NCBI GenBank assembly: GCA_003133345.1
Contig: PKXB01000186.1
Span: forward strand, 1,094-8,198
Direction of reading: 5' to 3'
DNA length: 7,105 bases
From: Hyphomicrobiales bacterium
Lineage (GTDB): Bacteria > Pseudomonadota > Alphaproteobacteria > Rhizobiales > Xanthobacteraceae
Shown one piece after another: positions 1 to 5,726 of this stretch. The notes beneath the pieces are model-generated. The model saw only the letters and a list, made by a program, of their open reading frames with translations. It was not told the DNA's origin and ran no database searches. The stretch's first letter is position 1, and each line of letters starts with the position of its first letter. A program made the translations under genes and the position numbers.

Positions 1-2
1 AG

Positions 3-698
3 GTCCCGCTCGCGTCCGCGCTCGCCGTGCCGCCGCTCGATATCGGCACGCTGTCGGGCATCGGTTATGCCAGCCTGCTCGCGTTTTTCGCCTTCATCGG
101 CTTCGAGGACCTCGCCAATGTGGTGGAGGAAGCGAAAGTTCCGCACCGCGACATCCCCCGCGCCATGGTGCTCACGCTCGTCATCAGCACCGTGCTGTAT
201 GTCGCGGTGGCGGCGATCGCGGTGGCGGCCGTGCCGGTCGCTGAGCTCGCCGCCTCCCCCGCGCCGCTCAGTCTGGTGTTCCGCACGCTCGCCGGCGTCA
301 GCCCGGCCACCATCAGCGCCATCGCCATCGTCGCCACCCTCAACACCATCCTGGCGCAGATGACGATGGCCGCGCGCGTCGTCTACGGCCTGGCCCGCCA
401 GGGCGACCTGCCCGGTTTTGCCGGCCGCGTGCATCCGAAAACGGCGACGCCGCTGATCGCCACCGCCCTGATCGTGGCGGCGACGCTGGCGCTCGCGCTG
501 CTGGTTCCGTTCGAGCGGCTAGCGGAAGGCACCTCGCTCGCCACTTTGGTGGTGTTCGCGCTGGTCAATCTAGCGCTGCTGCGCCTGCGTCATCGCAAGA
601 TCCATACCGACGGCCCGCATATCCGTGTGCTGCTCTGGGTGCCGGCAGCGGGCTTCGTCAGTTGTCTCGCTATGATGGCGGCGGCGGTTGCGCCGTGA
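3..698 (+). CDS. APC-family amino acid permease, C-terminal half (5' end outside window)
   Basis: This is the last 231 residues of an integral inner-membrane permease of the amino acid-polyamine-organocation (APC) superfamily. The frame is open to the left window edge, so the GTG at 27 is probably an internal valine and not the start. Family members usually have about 430-480 residues and 12 helices, so roughly half is missing. The segment FAFIGFEDLANVVEEAKVP, followed by RDIPRAM and a long hydrophobic helix, matches the conserved APC region around helix 6 and the cytoplasmic loop after it. A later loop with MAARVVYGLARQGDLPGF is the usual 'YGMARDGxLP' loop between helices 8 and 9. Hydrophobic helices continue to the TGA stop. 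The substrate cannot be told from this half; a cationic or neutral amino acid is plausible from the family. The gene converges on the small minus-strand gene that ends 7 bp away, and no hairpin terminator is visible between them. Confidence 0.9.
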   Translation, partial: VPLASALAVPPLDIGTLSGIGYASLLAFFAFIGFEDLANVVEEAKVPHRDIPRAMVLTLVISTVLYVAVAAIAVAAVPVAELAASPAPLSLVFRTLAGVSPATISAIAIVATLNTILAQMTMAARVVYGLARQGDLPGFAGRVHPKTATPLIATALIVAATLALALLVPFERLAEGTSLATLVVFALVNLALLRLRHRKIHTDGPHIRVLLWVPAAGFVSCLAMMAAAVAP

Positions 699-705
699 GC
701 CACGG

Positions 706-888
706 CTAAAACCAAGTAATTCCCGCCAACGGCAGCACCCGCTGAAGGATTGCCCCCAAGCAGACCAGCACCACGAGCAATTTCAGGAGGTTCGCCAAAC
801 GGCCGTCATTAACGAACTTTTCGATGACCCAAAAACAAATTGCGCCGACGACGCAAATAATCAGAACCCCGATTAAGACTGAAAGCAT
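706..888 (-). CDS. Small two-helix membrane protein, resembling the Thivi_2564 family
   Basis: A 60-residue, strongly hydrophobic protein. Residues 2-22 form a first membrane helix, a short polar link follows (EKFVNDGRLANLLK), and residues 35-54 form a second helix ending near LQRVLPL. This order (helix, amphipathic 'I..F/Y....L..IL/LLK' link, helix) is like the small Thivi_2564-type membrane proteins as I remember them; the function of that family is unknown. The gene is supported by a good ribosome binding site, GGAAGGGGG, about 6 nt before the ATG at 888, and by two 14-bp direct repeats just upstream. It lies 140 bp downstream of the VIT transporter gene on the same strand, so it could be read with it or from its own promoter. 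The family name is tentative, but the gene itself is likely real. Confidence 0.75.
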   Translation of the reverse strand: MLSVLIGVLIICVVGAICFWVIEKFVNDGRLANLLKLLVVLVCLGAILQRVLPLAGITWF

Positions 889-916
889 AGCAACCCCCTT
901 CCGGTTTGACCCAAGC

Positions 917-947
917 CTGTCTCAATATCAGGTCTGTCTCAATATCA
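917..947. repeat. Tandem 14-bp direct repeat upstream of the small membrane protein gene
   Basis: CTGTCTCAATATCA occurs at 917-930 and again, identical, at 934-947, giving a 17-bp period with a 3-bp gap. Read on the gene's strand it is TGATATTGAGACAG twice. The copies lie 29-59 bp before the ATG of the minus-strand gene starting at 888, in the 140-bp gap after the VIT gene. Each copy contains TTGAGA, which resembles a -35 hexamer, but I see no matching -10 at 16-18 bp. The placement suits a protein binding site, but a chance duplication is possible. Confidence 0.6.
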
Positions 948-1028
948 TGTGGATCCCGGAAAATCGACGGGTAGAAGAAAATGATTGTTGCGGTGGATGC
1001 GCGTCAAACAGGACCGCCGGCCCCATCG

Positions 1029-1730
1029 TCAGATAACCGTTCCAAAAAGCTTCCCGATGCCGGCGGTGAGCGCCATCGCCAGGGCGCCCCAGAATGTCAC
1101 CCGAAGCGTGGCACACAGAACCTTGGCGCCGCCGGCGCGCGCCCCGATCGCACCCAGAACTGCGAGAAAGGCCAAAGACGCAGCGGACACGATGGGCACC
1201 AGGGCACTTGCCGGCGATACGACCACCATGAGCAACGGCATGACCGCCCCGACGGAGAACGAGGCCGCCGAGGTCAGCGCGGCCTGCACCGTACGCGCGG
1301 TGGTGATTTCCGAAATGCCAAGCTCGTCACGCGCGTGGGCTCCCAAGGCATCTTTCGCCGTCAGCTGGCGGGCAACCTTCCGCGCCAACGCCTTATCGAC
1401 GCCACGCTTGACGTAGATTTCGGCAAGCTCATCAAGCTCAAACCTGGGGTTCTTTTTCAGCTCCTTGCGTTCGCGCGCAAGATCCGCCCGCTCGGTGTCG
1501 GATTGCGAGCTGACCGACACATATTCGCCGGCGGCCATCGACATGGCGCCCGCCACTAGTCCCGCGACGCCGGCGATCAAGACAGCGTTCGGCGTCGCGG
1601 CCGCTGCGGCCACGCCGACGATCAAGCTTGCGGTCGAGATGATGCCGTCGTTGGCGCCAAGCACCGCGGCGCGCAGCCAACCGACGCGGTCGACGAAGTG
1701 GCGCTCCGAATGCAGGCGAAGACGGCTCAT
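1029..1730 (-). CDS. VIT/CCC1-family Fe2+/Mn2+ transporter
   Basis: A 233-residue inner-membrane protein of the VIT family (DUF125), related to yeast CCC1 and plant VIT1, which move ferrous iron or manganese out of the cytoplasm by proton exchange. The first helix carries the family motif GANDGIIS (residues 25-32), preceded by HFVDRVGWLRAAVL. Helix 2 ends with SMAAGEYVSVSSQ (64-76), the classic membrane/loop signature. Residues 80-140 form a charged helical loop rich in Glu, Asp and Lys, corresponding to the metal-binding domain between helices 2 and 3. Three more hydrophobic helices follow (about 155-172, 177-198 and 207-229), giving the usual five. The ATG at 1730 is preceded by GGCGGAG at a suitable distance. 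The DUF3309-like gene ends 20 bp upstream on the same strand, so the two probably share a transcript. The likely role is metal detoxification or storage-linked export; Fe and Mn cannot be told apart from sequence alone. Confidence 0.93.
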   Translation of the reverse strand: MSRLRLHSERHFVDRVGWLRAAVLGANDGIISTASLIVGVAAAAATPNAVLIAGVAGLVAGAMSMAAGEYVSVSSQSDTERADLARERKELKKNPRFELDELAEIYVKRGVDKALARKVARQLTAKDALGAHARDELGISEITTARTVQAALTSAASFSVGAVMPLLMVVVSPASALVPIVSAASLAFLAVLGAIGARAGGAKVLCATLRVTFWGALAMALTAGIGKLFGTVI

Positions 1731-1750
1731 CCGATGCTCCGCCTATCGGA

Positions 1751-1915
1751 TCAGAGCCGCCCGAGCAGCATGAGAATGACCACGATGATCAGGATGGTGC
1801 CGAGAAGACCGACGCCGCCGTGACCGTAACCGTAGCCGTAGCCGCCGAAGCGGCCGCTGAAGCCGCCCAGCAAGAAGATGATGAGGACGATGACAAGAAT
1901 GAGTCCAAGCGATAT
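1751..1915 (-). CDS. DUF3309-like mini-protein with apparent ATA start codon
   Basis: A 54-residue reading frame ending in TGA at 1751. It reads ISLGLILVIVLIIFLL, then a glycine/tyrosine/arginine-rich turn (GGFSGRFGGYGYGYGHGGVG), then a second helix ending ILMLLGRL. This helix, Gly/Tyr-rich turn, helix layout with a terminal LGR(I/L) is typical of small DUF3309-type proteins of rhizobia, which normally begin MSLG; their function is unknown. A strong ribosome binding site, GGAGGT (1923-1928), lies 7 nt before codon 1, exactly where a start should be, but codon 1 is ATA. Between the nearest in-frame stop (TAG, nine codons upstream) and codon 14 there is no ATG, GTG or TTG; a CTG seven codons upstream would put the ribosome binding site inside the gene. 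The gene either uses ATA poorly, uses another codon, or is a recent start-codon mutant. Its stop is 20 bp before the VIT gene. Confidence 0.7.
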   Translation of the reverse strand: MSLGLILVIVLIIFLLGGFSGRFGGYGYGYGHGGVGLLGTILIIVVILMLLGRL

Positions 1916-1922
1916 GGCCGTT

Positions 1923-1928
1923 ACCTCC
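1923..1928 (-). promoter_or_regulatory. Strong ribosome binding site of the DUF3309-like gene
   Basis: GGAGGT on the minus strand is a near-perfect anti-16S match, 7 nt from the ATA codon where the family's ATG is expected. It is the main support for placing the start there, because no canonical start codon is at a usable distance. Confidence 0.65.
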
Positions 1929-2036
1929 GTTGGCAGGGTCTAACTGAACATGGGCCTCTTGGTAACTCAATGCGCGCCGCCAGGAAATGTGCCGCATTTT
2001 TAAAATCAGCAGACCGCAAGGCAATGGAGAAGAGCC

Positions 2037-2435
2037 ATGAAAAATCGGTTGCCTACTCTAGCTGCGGCGGCATTGTTTGCAATGAGCATGGTGCCGTTTG
2101 CGAATAATGCATCGGCGATGCCCGCCGATGCTCTCGCACTCAAGAACGCTGCCCCGACGGATATCGAGACCGTGCGCTGGCGCGGTCGAGGTGGCAGAGG
2201 ATGGGGTCCGGGTATTGCTGCAGGATTGCTCGGCGGTGCCATCATAGGCGGACTGCTCGCCGCTCCCTATTACGGCTACGACGACCCCTATTACGCCTAC
2301 GAGCCCGGCCCCTACGCCTACGGCCGCGGCTACGGTGGGAACGCGGTGGCCTACTGCATGCAGCGGTTCAGGTCTTATGATCCTAGCAGCGGTACTTATG
2401 TCGGCTTCGACGGCTTGCGTCATTCATGCCCGTGA
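2037..2435 (+). CDS. BA14K family protein (secreted, lectin-like)
   Basis: A 132-residue exported protein. Residues 1-27 are a clear Sec signal peptide: MKNR, a hydrophobic core, then NASA as the cleavage site. A basic Arg/Gly stretch (48-56) is followed by a glycine-rich hydrophobic helix (GIAAGLLGGAIIGGLLAAP, 59-77), then a Tyr/Gly/Pro-rich stretch (78-101). The C-terminus, from AYCMQRFRSYDPSSGTYVG to RHSCP (105-132), is the BA14K signature, with Cys107 and Cys131 probably forming a disulfide. The family is named after a 14-kDa immunoreactive Brucella protein with lectin-like activity; most members in soil relatives have no defined role. The start is supported by GGAGA about 7 nt before the ATG. 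The gene diverges from the DUF3309-VIT run across a gap of about 120 bp and ends ahead of the hairpin at 2634. Confidence 0.9.
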   Translation: MKNRLPTLAAAALFAMSMVPFANNASAMPADALALKNAAPTDIETVRWRGRGGRGWGPGIAAGLLGGAIIGGLLAAPYYGYDDPYYAYEPGPYAYGRGYGGNAVAYCMQRFRSYDPSSGTYVGFDGLRHSCP

Positions 2436-2633
2436 GCGGATAGCCGCGGCTGCGTGCGCGTTCCCGGTTGGCCGAAGCCATCGGCATTTGCACTCCAGCC
2501 AGGTGCGAGGTCCCTCGCGCCGGGCCGGTGCCTTTGGAGCCTAGATTCCCGCGCCCAGACGGTCTACAGCCGCGACTTCCCGCCCTGCAAATTCTGCAAG
2601 TAAACTTGGCGCTATTTGCTTGATCGACAACGC

Positions 2634-2661
2634 AAAACCCCGGCCGCGCGCCGGGGTTTTT
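2634..2661. terminator. Hairpin terminator shared by the convergent BA14K and efflux genes
   Basis: A perfect 10-bp stem, AAAACCCCGG (2634-2643) with CCGGGGTTTT (2651-2660), and a 7-nt loop. On the plus strand it ends in a run of five T. On the minus strand it also ends in TTTT, so it can act in both directions. It lies 199 bp after the BA14K stop and overlaps the TAA stop codon of the efflux transporter (2660-2662). The 2436-2633 stretch before it holds no gene I can support. Confidence 0.8.
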
Positions 2662-4183
2662 ATTCCGCCGGGATCGGCGTTGCCGGAGCGGTAGGCGCGG
2701 ACGCCGCCGGCGTGGCAGGCCCCTTCAGCACGCGCTCTTCCATCGAAATCAAAAATGCCATGCCGAAGGCGAGCACCAGCGCGCAAGCCATGAACACGAA
2801 GCGGAACGCGGTGGCGAGCTCGGGCGCCGAGGCCGTGCGCGCCAGCATTTCGATCGACATGCCGGTGACGCCGCCCAGCCCGCCGAGCACGATCGCGCCC
2901 AGCACCGCCACCACCAGCGCGGAGAATAGCGAGCGGAAGAAATTGGCCGCGCCGGTGGCCACCCCCATCTGGTGCTGCGTCACCGCGTTCTGCATGCACA
3001 CGGTGGAAATCGGGAACAGCGTGCCGAGACCGGAGCCGATCAGCGTGAGCAGCACCAGCACCAGCACGGTGGGGAGCGAGGCGGGCCAGATGGCCAACAC
3101 GGCCAACGACAGCAGAGCCAGCGTCAGCCCGGCGAGCGCCAGGCGCTTGTAATGCGTCATGTGCATGAGCAGCCGGCCGGTCACGGTGGAGAGCGCCACG
3201 GTCGCGCCCATCAACGGGATCAAGGCCATGCCCGACTGGCTGGCGGACAGATGCAGCACCACTTCGAAATAAAGCGGCACGAAAATCGTCATGCCGACCA
3301 GCGTCGCCATGGCGCAGGCGCCGGCGAGCGCCGCGCAGCGCACCACCGGATTGCCGAGCACCGCGAGCGGCAGAAACGGCTCGGCGGTCGCCACCAGCCG
3401 CCAGGCGAACAGGCCCCACAGAATCGCGGACGTGAGCAGCAGCGCGCCGAACTGCGGCGAGATCCAGTCGAACCAGCGCCCGCCCCACGACAGCGCCAGC
3501 AGCAGCGCCACCGCCGCCGTCGTCATCAAGAGCGCGCCGATCACGTCGAGGCGATGTTTGCGCGGATGAAACGGCACGCGCTTGAGCACGTTGGAGGTCA
3601 TGCCGAGCGCGGCCAGCCCGAGCGGCAGATTGATCCAGAAAATGAGCGACCAGTCGAGATGCTCGGTGAGGAAACCGCCGAGCACCGGCCCGCCGATCGA
3701 GGAGGTGGCGAACACCGCGCCGATATAGCCTTGGTAGCGGCCGCGCTCGCGCGGACTGACGATGTTGGCGATGATGGTCTGCGCCAGCACCATCAGCCCG
3801 CCGCCGCCCGCCCCCTGCAGCGCGCGACCGAGCACCAGCGCGATCATGCTCGGCGCCAGCGCGCAGACCAGCGAGCCGGCGACGAAGATGACGATGGCGA
3901 TCAGCATCATCGCGCGCCGGCCGTGGATGTCGGACAGCTTGCCGTAGAGCGGCGTCACCGCGGTGGCGGTGAGCAGATAGGCGGTGACCACCCAGGCCAG
4001 GTCGCCGAGATTGGAAAAGTGCCGGCCGATGGTCGGCAGCGCGGTGGCGACGATGGTCTGGTCGAGCGCGCCGAGGAACATCGCCAGCATGATGCCGAGC
4101 ACGATGGCGCGCACTTCCGGATGCGTGAGCGGGCGCGGCTGAGCCGGCGCGTGCGCTTTCGATTTTTTGGCCTTGCCCGTCAT
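2660..4183 (-). CDS. MFS multidrug efflux transporter, DHA2 (EmrB/QacA) family
   Basis: A 507-residue inner-membrane protein of the 14-helix DHA2 branch of the major facilitator superfamily, drug:H+ antiporters that export lipophilic or cationic compounds. Family motifs are in order: D1 in helix 1 (LDQTIVATALPTIG, 40-53), motif A in the helix 2-3 loop (GKLSDIHGRR, 81-90), motif B in helix 4 (LGRALQGAGGG, 118-128) and motif C in helix 5 (GGPVLGGFL, 164-172). The later WINLPLG (183-189) is also typical. The cytoplasmic N-terminus is Lys/Pro-rich, and the C-terminus after MEERVLKG is a low-complexity Pro/Ala tail. The ATG at 4183 has no clear ribosome binding site. No MarR or TetR regulator and no EmrA-like membrane fusion partner is next to it, so it looks like a stand-alone pump. 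The substrate is unknown. A longer 674-codon frame over the same stretch is out of frame with these motifs. Confidence 0.94.
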   Translation of the reverse strand: MTGKAKKSKAHAPAQPRPLTHPEVRAIVLGIMLAMFLGALDQTIVATALPTIGRHFSNLGDLAWVVTAYLLTATAVTPLYGKLSDIHGRRAMMLIAIVIFVAGSLVCALAPSMIALVLGRALQGAGGGGLMVLAQTIIANIVSPRERGRYQGYIGAVFATSSIGGPVLGGFLTEHLDWSLIFWINLPLGLAALGMTSNVLKRVPFHPRKHRLDVIGALLMTTAAVALLLALSWGGRWFDWISPQFGALLLTSAILWGLFAWRLVATAEPFLPLAVLGNPVVRCAALAGACAMATLVGMTIFVPLYFEVVLHLSASQSGMALIPLMGATVALSTVTGRLLMHMTHYKRLALAGLTLALLSLAVLAIWPASLPTVLVLVLLTLIGSGLGTLFPISTVCMQNAVTQHQMGVATGAANFFRSLFSALVVAVLGAIVLGGLGGVTGMSIEMLARTASAPELATAFRFVFMACALVLAFGMAFLISMEERVLKGPATPAASAPTAPATPIPAE

Positions 4184-4238
4184 GGACGCGTTTGATGCCG
4201 CGCGGGCGGCACCTTGGCAATAGCTTGCAACGCGGGGG

Positions 4239-4247
4239 TGGTATGAT
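4239..4247 (+). promoter_or_regulatory. Candidate extended -10 promoter for the dipeptidase gene
   Basis: TGGTATGAT is an extended -10 (TGn followed by TATGAT, five of six matches to TATAAT). The best -35-like element, TTGGCA at 4214-4219, is 22 bp away, too far to help, so the call rests on the extended -10. If used, the transcript would begin near 4254 and carry repeat copy A in its 5' leader before the start codon at 4401. Confidence 0.3.
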
Positions 4248-4267
4248 CCGTTGCTCCATAGTTACCC

Positions 4268-4375
4268 CGTCATTCCGGGGCGCCGCGAAAGCGGCGAACC
4301 CGGAATCCAGATACAGTATCGAAACCAGCTTCTGGATTCCGGGTTCACGCACTTCGTGCGTGCCCCGGAATGACG
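4268..4375. repeat. Composite palindromic intergenic repeat, copy A
   Basis: A 108-bp inverted repeat. Outer arms CGTCATTCCGGGG (4268-4280) and CCCCGGAATGACG (4363-4375) pair perfectly, as do inner arms GAACCCGGAATCCAG (4296-4310) and CTGGATTCCGGGTTC (4332-4346). Between outer and inner arms, each side carries its own small hairpin: CGCCGC-GAAA-GCGGCG (4281-4296) and CACGCAC-TTC-GTGCGTG (4346-4362). The whole can fold as a cloverleaf with a 21-nt central loop. Copy B (6257-6362) has the same design. Such CATTCCGGG palindromes are common between genes in Bradyrhizobium-like genomes. Copy A ends 25 bp before the dipeptidase start codon. Confidence 0.9.
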
Positions 4376-4400
4376 AAAGATTGATCCCGCGGCGTTCAGA

Positions 4401-5186
4401 ATGATGATGCACAGATTTCAATACGGGCTCGTCGTCCTGCTGGCGCTGACGGGACCGGCTGCTGCGGCCGAGCGCCTGCCCGCCGGCTTCGTCTATCTGC
4501 GCGACGTCGAGCCGAGCATCGCCCAGGACATGCGCTATGCGGGTTTCGACAATTTCACCGGCCATCCCCTGCCCGGCTACGGCGCGCCCGAATGCGTGCT
4601 GCGCCGCGCGGTGGCGCAGGCGCTGGCCCAGGTGCAGGCCGATCTGGCGCGCGACAATCTAAGCCTCAAGGTGTACGACTGTTATCGCCCGACCCGCGCG
4701 GTGCGCGCGTTTATGCGCTGGGCGCAAGAATCTGAAAAAGAACCTGAAAAAGCCGGCGCGCGCGCAGCGCCCACCAAACGCTTTTTCCCCGCGCTGGAGA
4801 AGCGCAGGCTGTTCGCCTCCGGCTACATCGCCACGCATTCCGCGCATTCGACCGGCAGCGCGGTCGATCTCACGCTCATCCAGCGGGGCGCCGCGCCAGC
4901 GCCGCCGTTCGACCGCTCAGCGGCTTACGGGTCCTGCACGGGGCCGGCGGCGCAGCGCGCGCCCGACAATAGCCTCGACATGGGCACCGGCTTCGACTGC
5001 TTCGATGCGCGCAGCGCCACGGCAAGCGGCGCGAACACGCCCGCGCAGCAGCGCTGGCGCGCCCTGCTGGTCGCGGCCATGCGGGCGCGCGGCTTGCACA
5101 ATTATTTCCGCGAATGGTGGCACTTCAGTTTCGGCCCGCGCGGGGGGCAGGCTTATGATTTTGCGATCGAGGGGCGGGCCAACTAG
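4401..5186 (+). CDS. Exported VanX-type D-alanyl-D-alanine dipeptidase (peptidase M15D)
   Basis: A 261-residue zinc peptidase that probably cleaves free D-Ala-D-Ala in the periplasm. Residues 1-23 look like a Sec signal peptide (MMMHRFQYG, a hydrophobic core, then AAAAE). The enzyme core begins with the VanX-like stretch FVYLRDVEPSIAQDMRYAGFDNF (30-52). YRP (95-97) carries the arginine known in VanX to stabilise the transition state (here Arg96). SAHSTGSAVD (147-156) gives zinc ligands His149 and Asp156, and EWWHF (238-242) gives the catalytic base Glu238 and the third ligand His241, so the active site looks intact. A charged segment, ESEKEPEKAG (110-119), lies between the YRP and SxH motifs. 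The start could be any of three consecutive ATGs (4401, 4404, 4407); none has a good ribosome binding site. No vanH, vanA or vanRS genes are nearby, so D-Ala recycling is more likely than glycopeptide resistance. Confidence 0.92.
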   Translation: MMMHRFQYGLVVLLALTGPAAAAERLPAGFVYLRDVEPSIAQDMRYAGFDNFTGHPLPGYGAPECVLRRAVAQALAQVQADLARDNLSLKVYDCYRPTRAVRAFMRWAQESEKEPEKAGARAAPTKRFFPALEKRRLFASGYIATHSAHSTGSAVDLTLIQRGAAPAPPFDRSAAYGSCTGPAAQRAPDNSLDMGTGFDCFDARSATASGANTPAQQRWRALLVAAMRARGLHNYFREWWHFSFGPRGGQAYDFAIEGRAN

Positions 5187-5192
5187 GCGATC

Positions 5193-5218
5193 TCCGGGAC
5201 GCGTGTCACGGATTTTTT
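5193..5218 (+). terminator. Rho-independent terminator after the dipeptidase gene
   Basis: TCCG-G-GAC, loop GCGT, GTC-A-CGGA forms a 7-bp stem with one G/A mismatch (5193-5212), followed directly by six T (5213-5218). It begins 7 bp after the dipeptidase stop codon and separates that gene from the converging hsdS remnant, which ends at 5225. Confidence 0.75.
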
Positions 5219-5224
5219 CCTAGT

Positions 5225-5500
5225 TTAAAGTTCGCCGCTAAAGGCGCGGTGAAGCATGGCCTGGAACAAATCATCGAGGCGGCGGCGGCTAGTGGTTTGC
5301 TCGGCTTTCATCTCGCGAATTTCAGTCACTCGCTGAGCAAACTCCTTTTGCAACGACAGTGGCGGGAGTGCCAACTCCAAACGCCTTGCTTCACCGATGT
5401 TGAAATGCTGTTGGGCAATTCCGGTCGCCCCAGCAATCTTGTCTTTGTCGCCAAGACATTGGTTAAGCAGTTCACAGAGAAACTCTGGATTCAGGTAACC
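5225..5500 (-). pseudogene. hsdS: hsdS 3' fragment: C-terminus of a type I restriction specificity subunit
   Basis: About the last 90 codons of an HsdS subunit, which recognises DNA for a type I restriction-modification complex. YLNPEFLCELLNQ, then KIAGATGIAQQHFNIGEARR, then LELALPPLSLQKEFAQRV is the usual end of the second target-recognition domain. TEIREMKAEQTTSRRRLDDLFQAMLHRAFSGEL is the usual C-terminal helix and tail, ending in TAA. Intact HsdS proteins have roughly 400 residues, so the first recognition domain, central helix and most of the second domain are gone. No start codon belongs to the fragment: its upstream edge (about 5496-5504) runs straight into hsdR coding sequence in another frame. 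Base composition is visibly less GC-rich than the neighbouring genes, consistent with acquisition by transfer. Confidence 0.85.
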
Positions 5501-5687
5501 CCTCGCGCTTGGCTTCGAGAACGCAAAGGACGCGACCAAGTTTATCTTTCAGGAAGTAATCGGCGCGCCCACTAGACAAATTAAGCTCAAACCCGACCTG
5601 CTTGGGATCGAGCAAATCCCAGCCGCTGAATTCCAGCGCTTTGTCGATGAGGATGCGCGAAAAGGCTTCGTTTTGTCCCGCCAGCAT
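5472..5687 (-). pseudogene. hsdR: hsdR 5' fragment: N-terminus of a type I restriction endonuclease subunit
   Basis: This 71-codon frame begins MLAGQNEAFSRILIDKALEF and continues with SGWDLLDPKQVGFEL and GRADYFLKDKLGRVLCVLEAKRE. That is the start of an HsdR subunit, which cuts and translocates DNA in type I restriction complexes. It keeps the PD-(D/E)xK nuclease core of that region (Asp43 in GRADY; Glu58 and Lys60 in EAK). Homology stops after EAKRE (residue 62). The last nine codons read through the junction into the hsdS sequence in the wrong frame and hit TGA at 5472. Intact HsdR has about 800-1100 residues with a helicase motor, so over 90% is missing and the fragment is not expected to work. 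The gene starts 40 bp after the YcgN-type gene on the same strand. Confidence 0.85.
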
Positions 5688-5726
5688 AGGTCAATATGAG
5701 CACACGGGGCGGTTGTTCTCAAACGG

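Noticed and set aside
1743..2024. 93-codon minus-strand frame starting with ATG at 2024
   Set aside because: It is a shifted reading of the DUF3309-like gene giving an Arg/His-rich product; the hydrophobic frame with the ribosome binding site is the plausible one.
2972..4195. A 407-codon plus-strand frame opposite the efflux gene
   Set aside because: The product is Arg/Gln/His/Gly-rich without domains, an antisense shadow of the transporter gene.
4268..4375. Repeat A as a rho-independent terminator
   Set aside because: No T-run follows either end, and the same element occurs in a second divergent gap where no gene ends.
4192..4404. 70-codon plus-strand frame before the dipeptidase
   Set aside because: It is mostly a translation of repeat A and has no ribosome binding site or recognisable domain.
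2541..4565. A 674-codon open frame on the minus strand, longer than the efflux gene it overlaps
   Set aside because: It is out of frame with the MFS motifs, and its product is Arg/Ala/His-rich low-complexity sequence, typical of a shadow frame in GC-rich DNA.
4401..5186. Glycopeptide resistance (van) cluster
   Set aside because: Only the dipeptidase is present; no vanH, ligase or two-component genes are in the window, and the protein has a signal peptide unlike cytoplasmic VanX.
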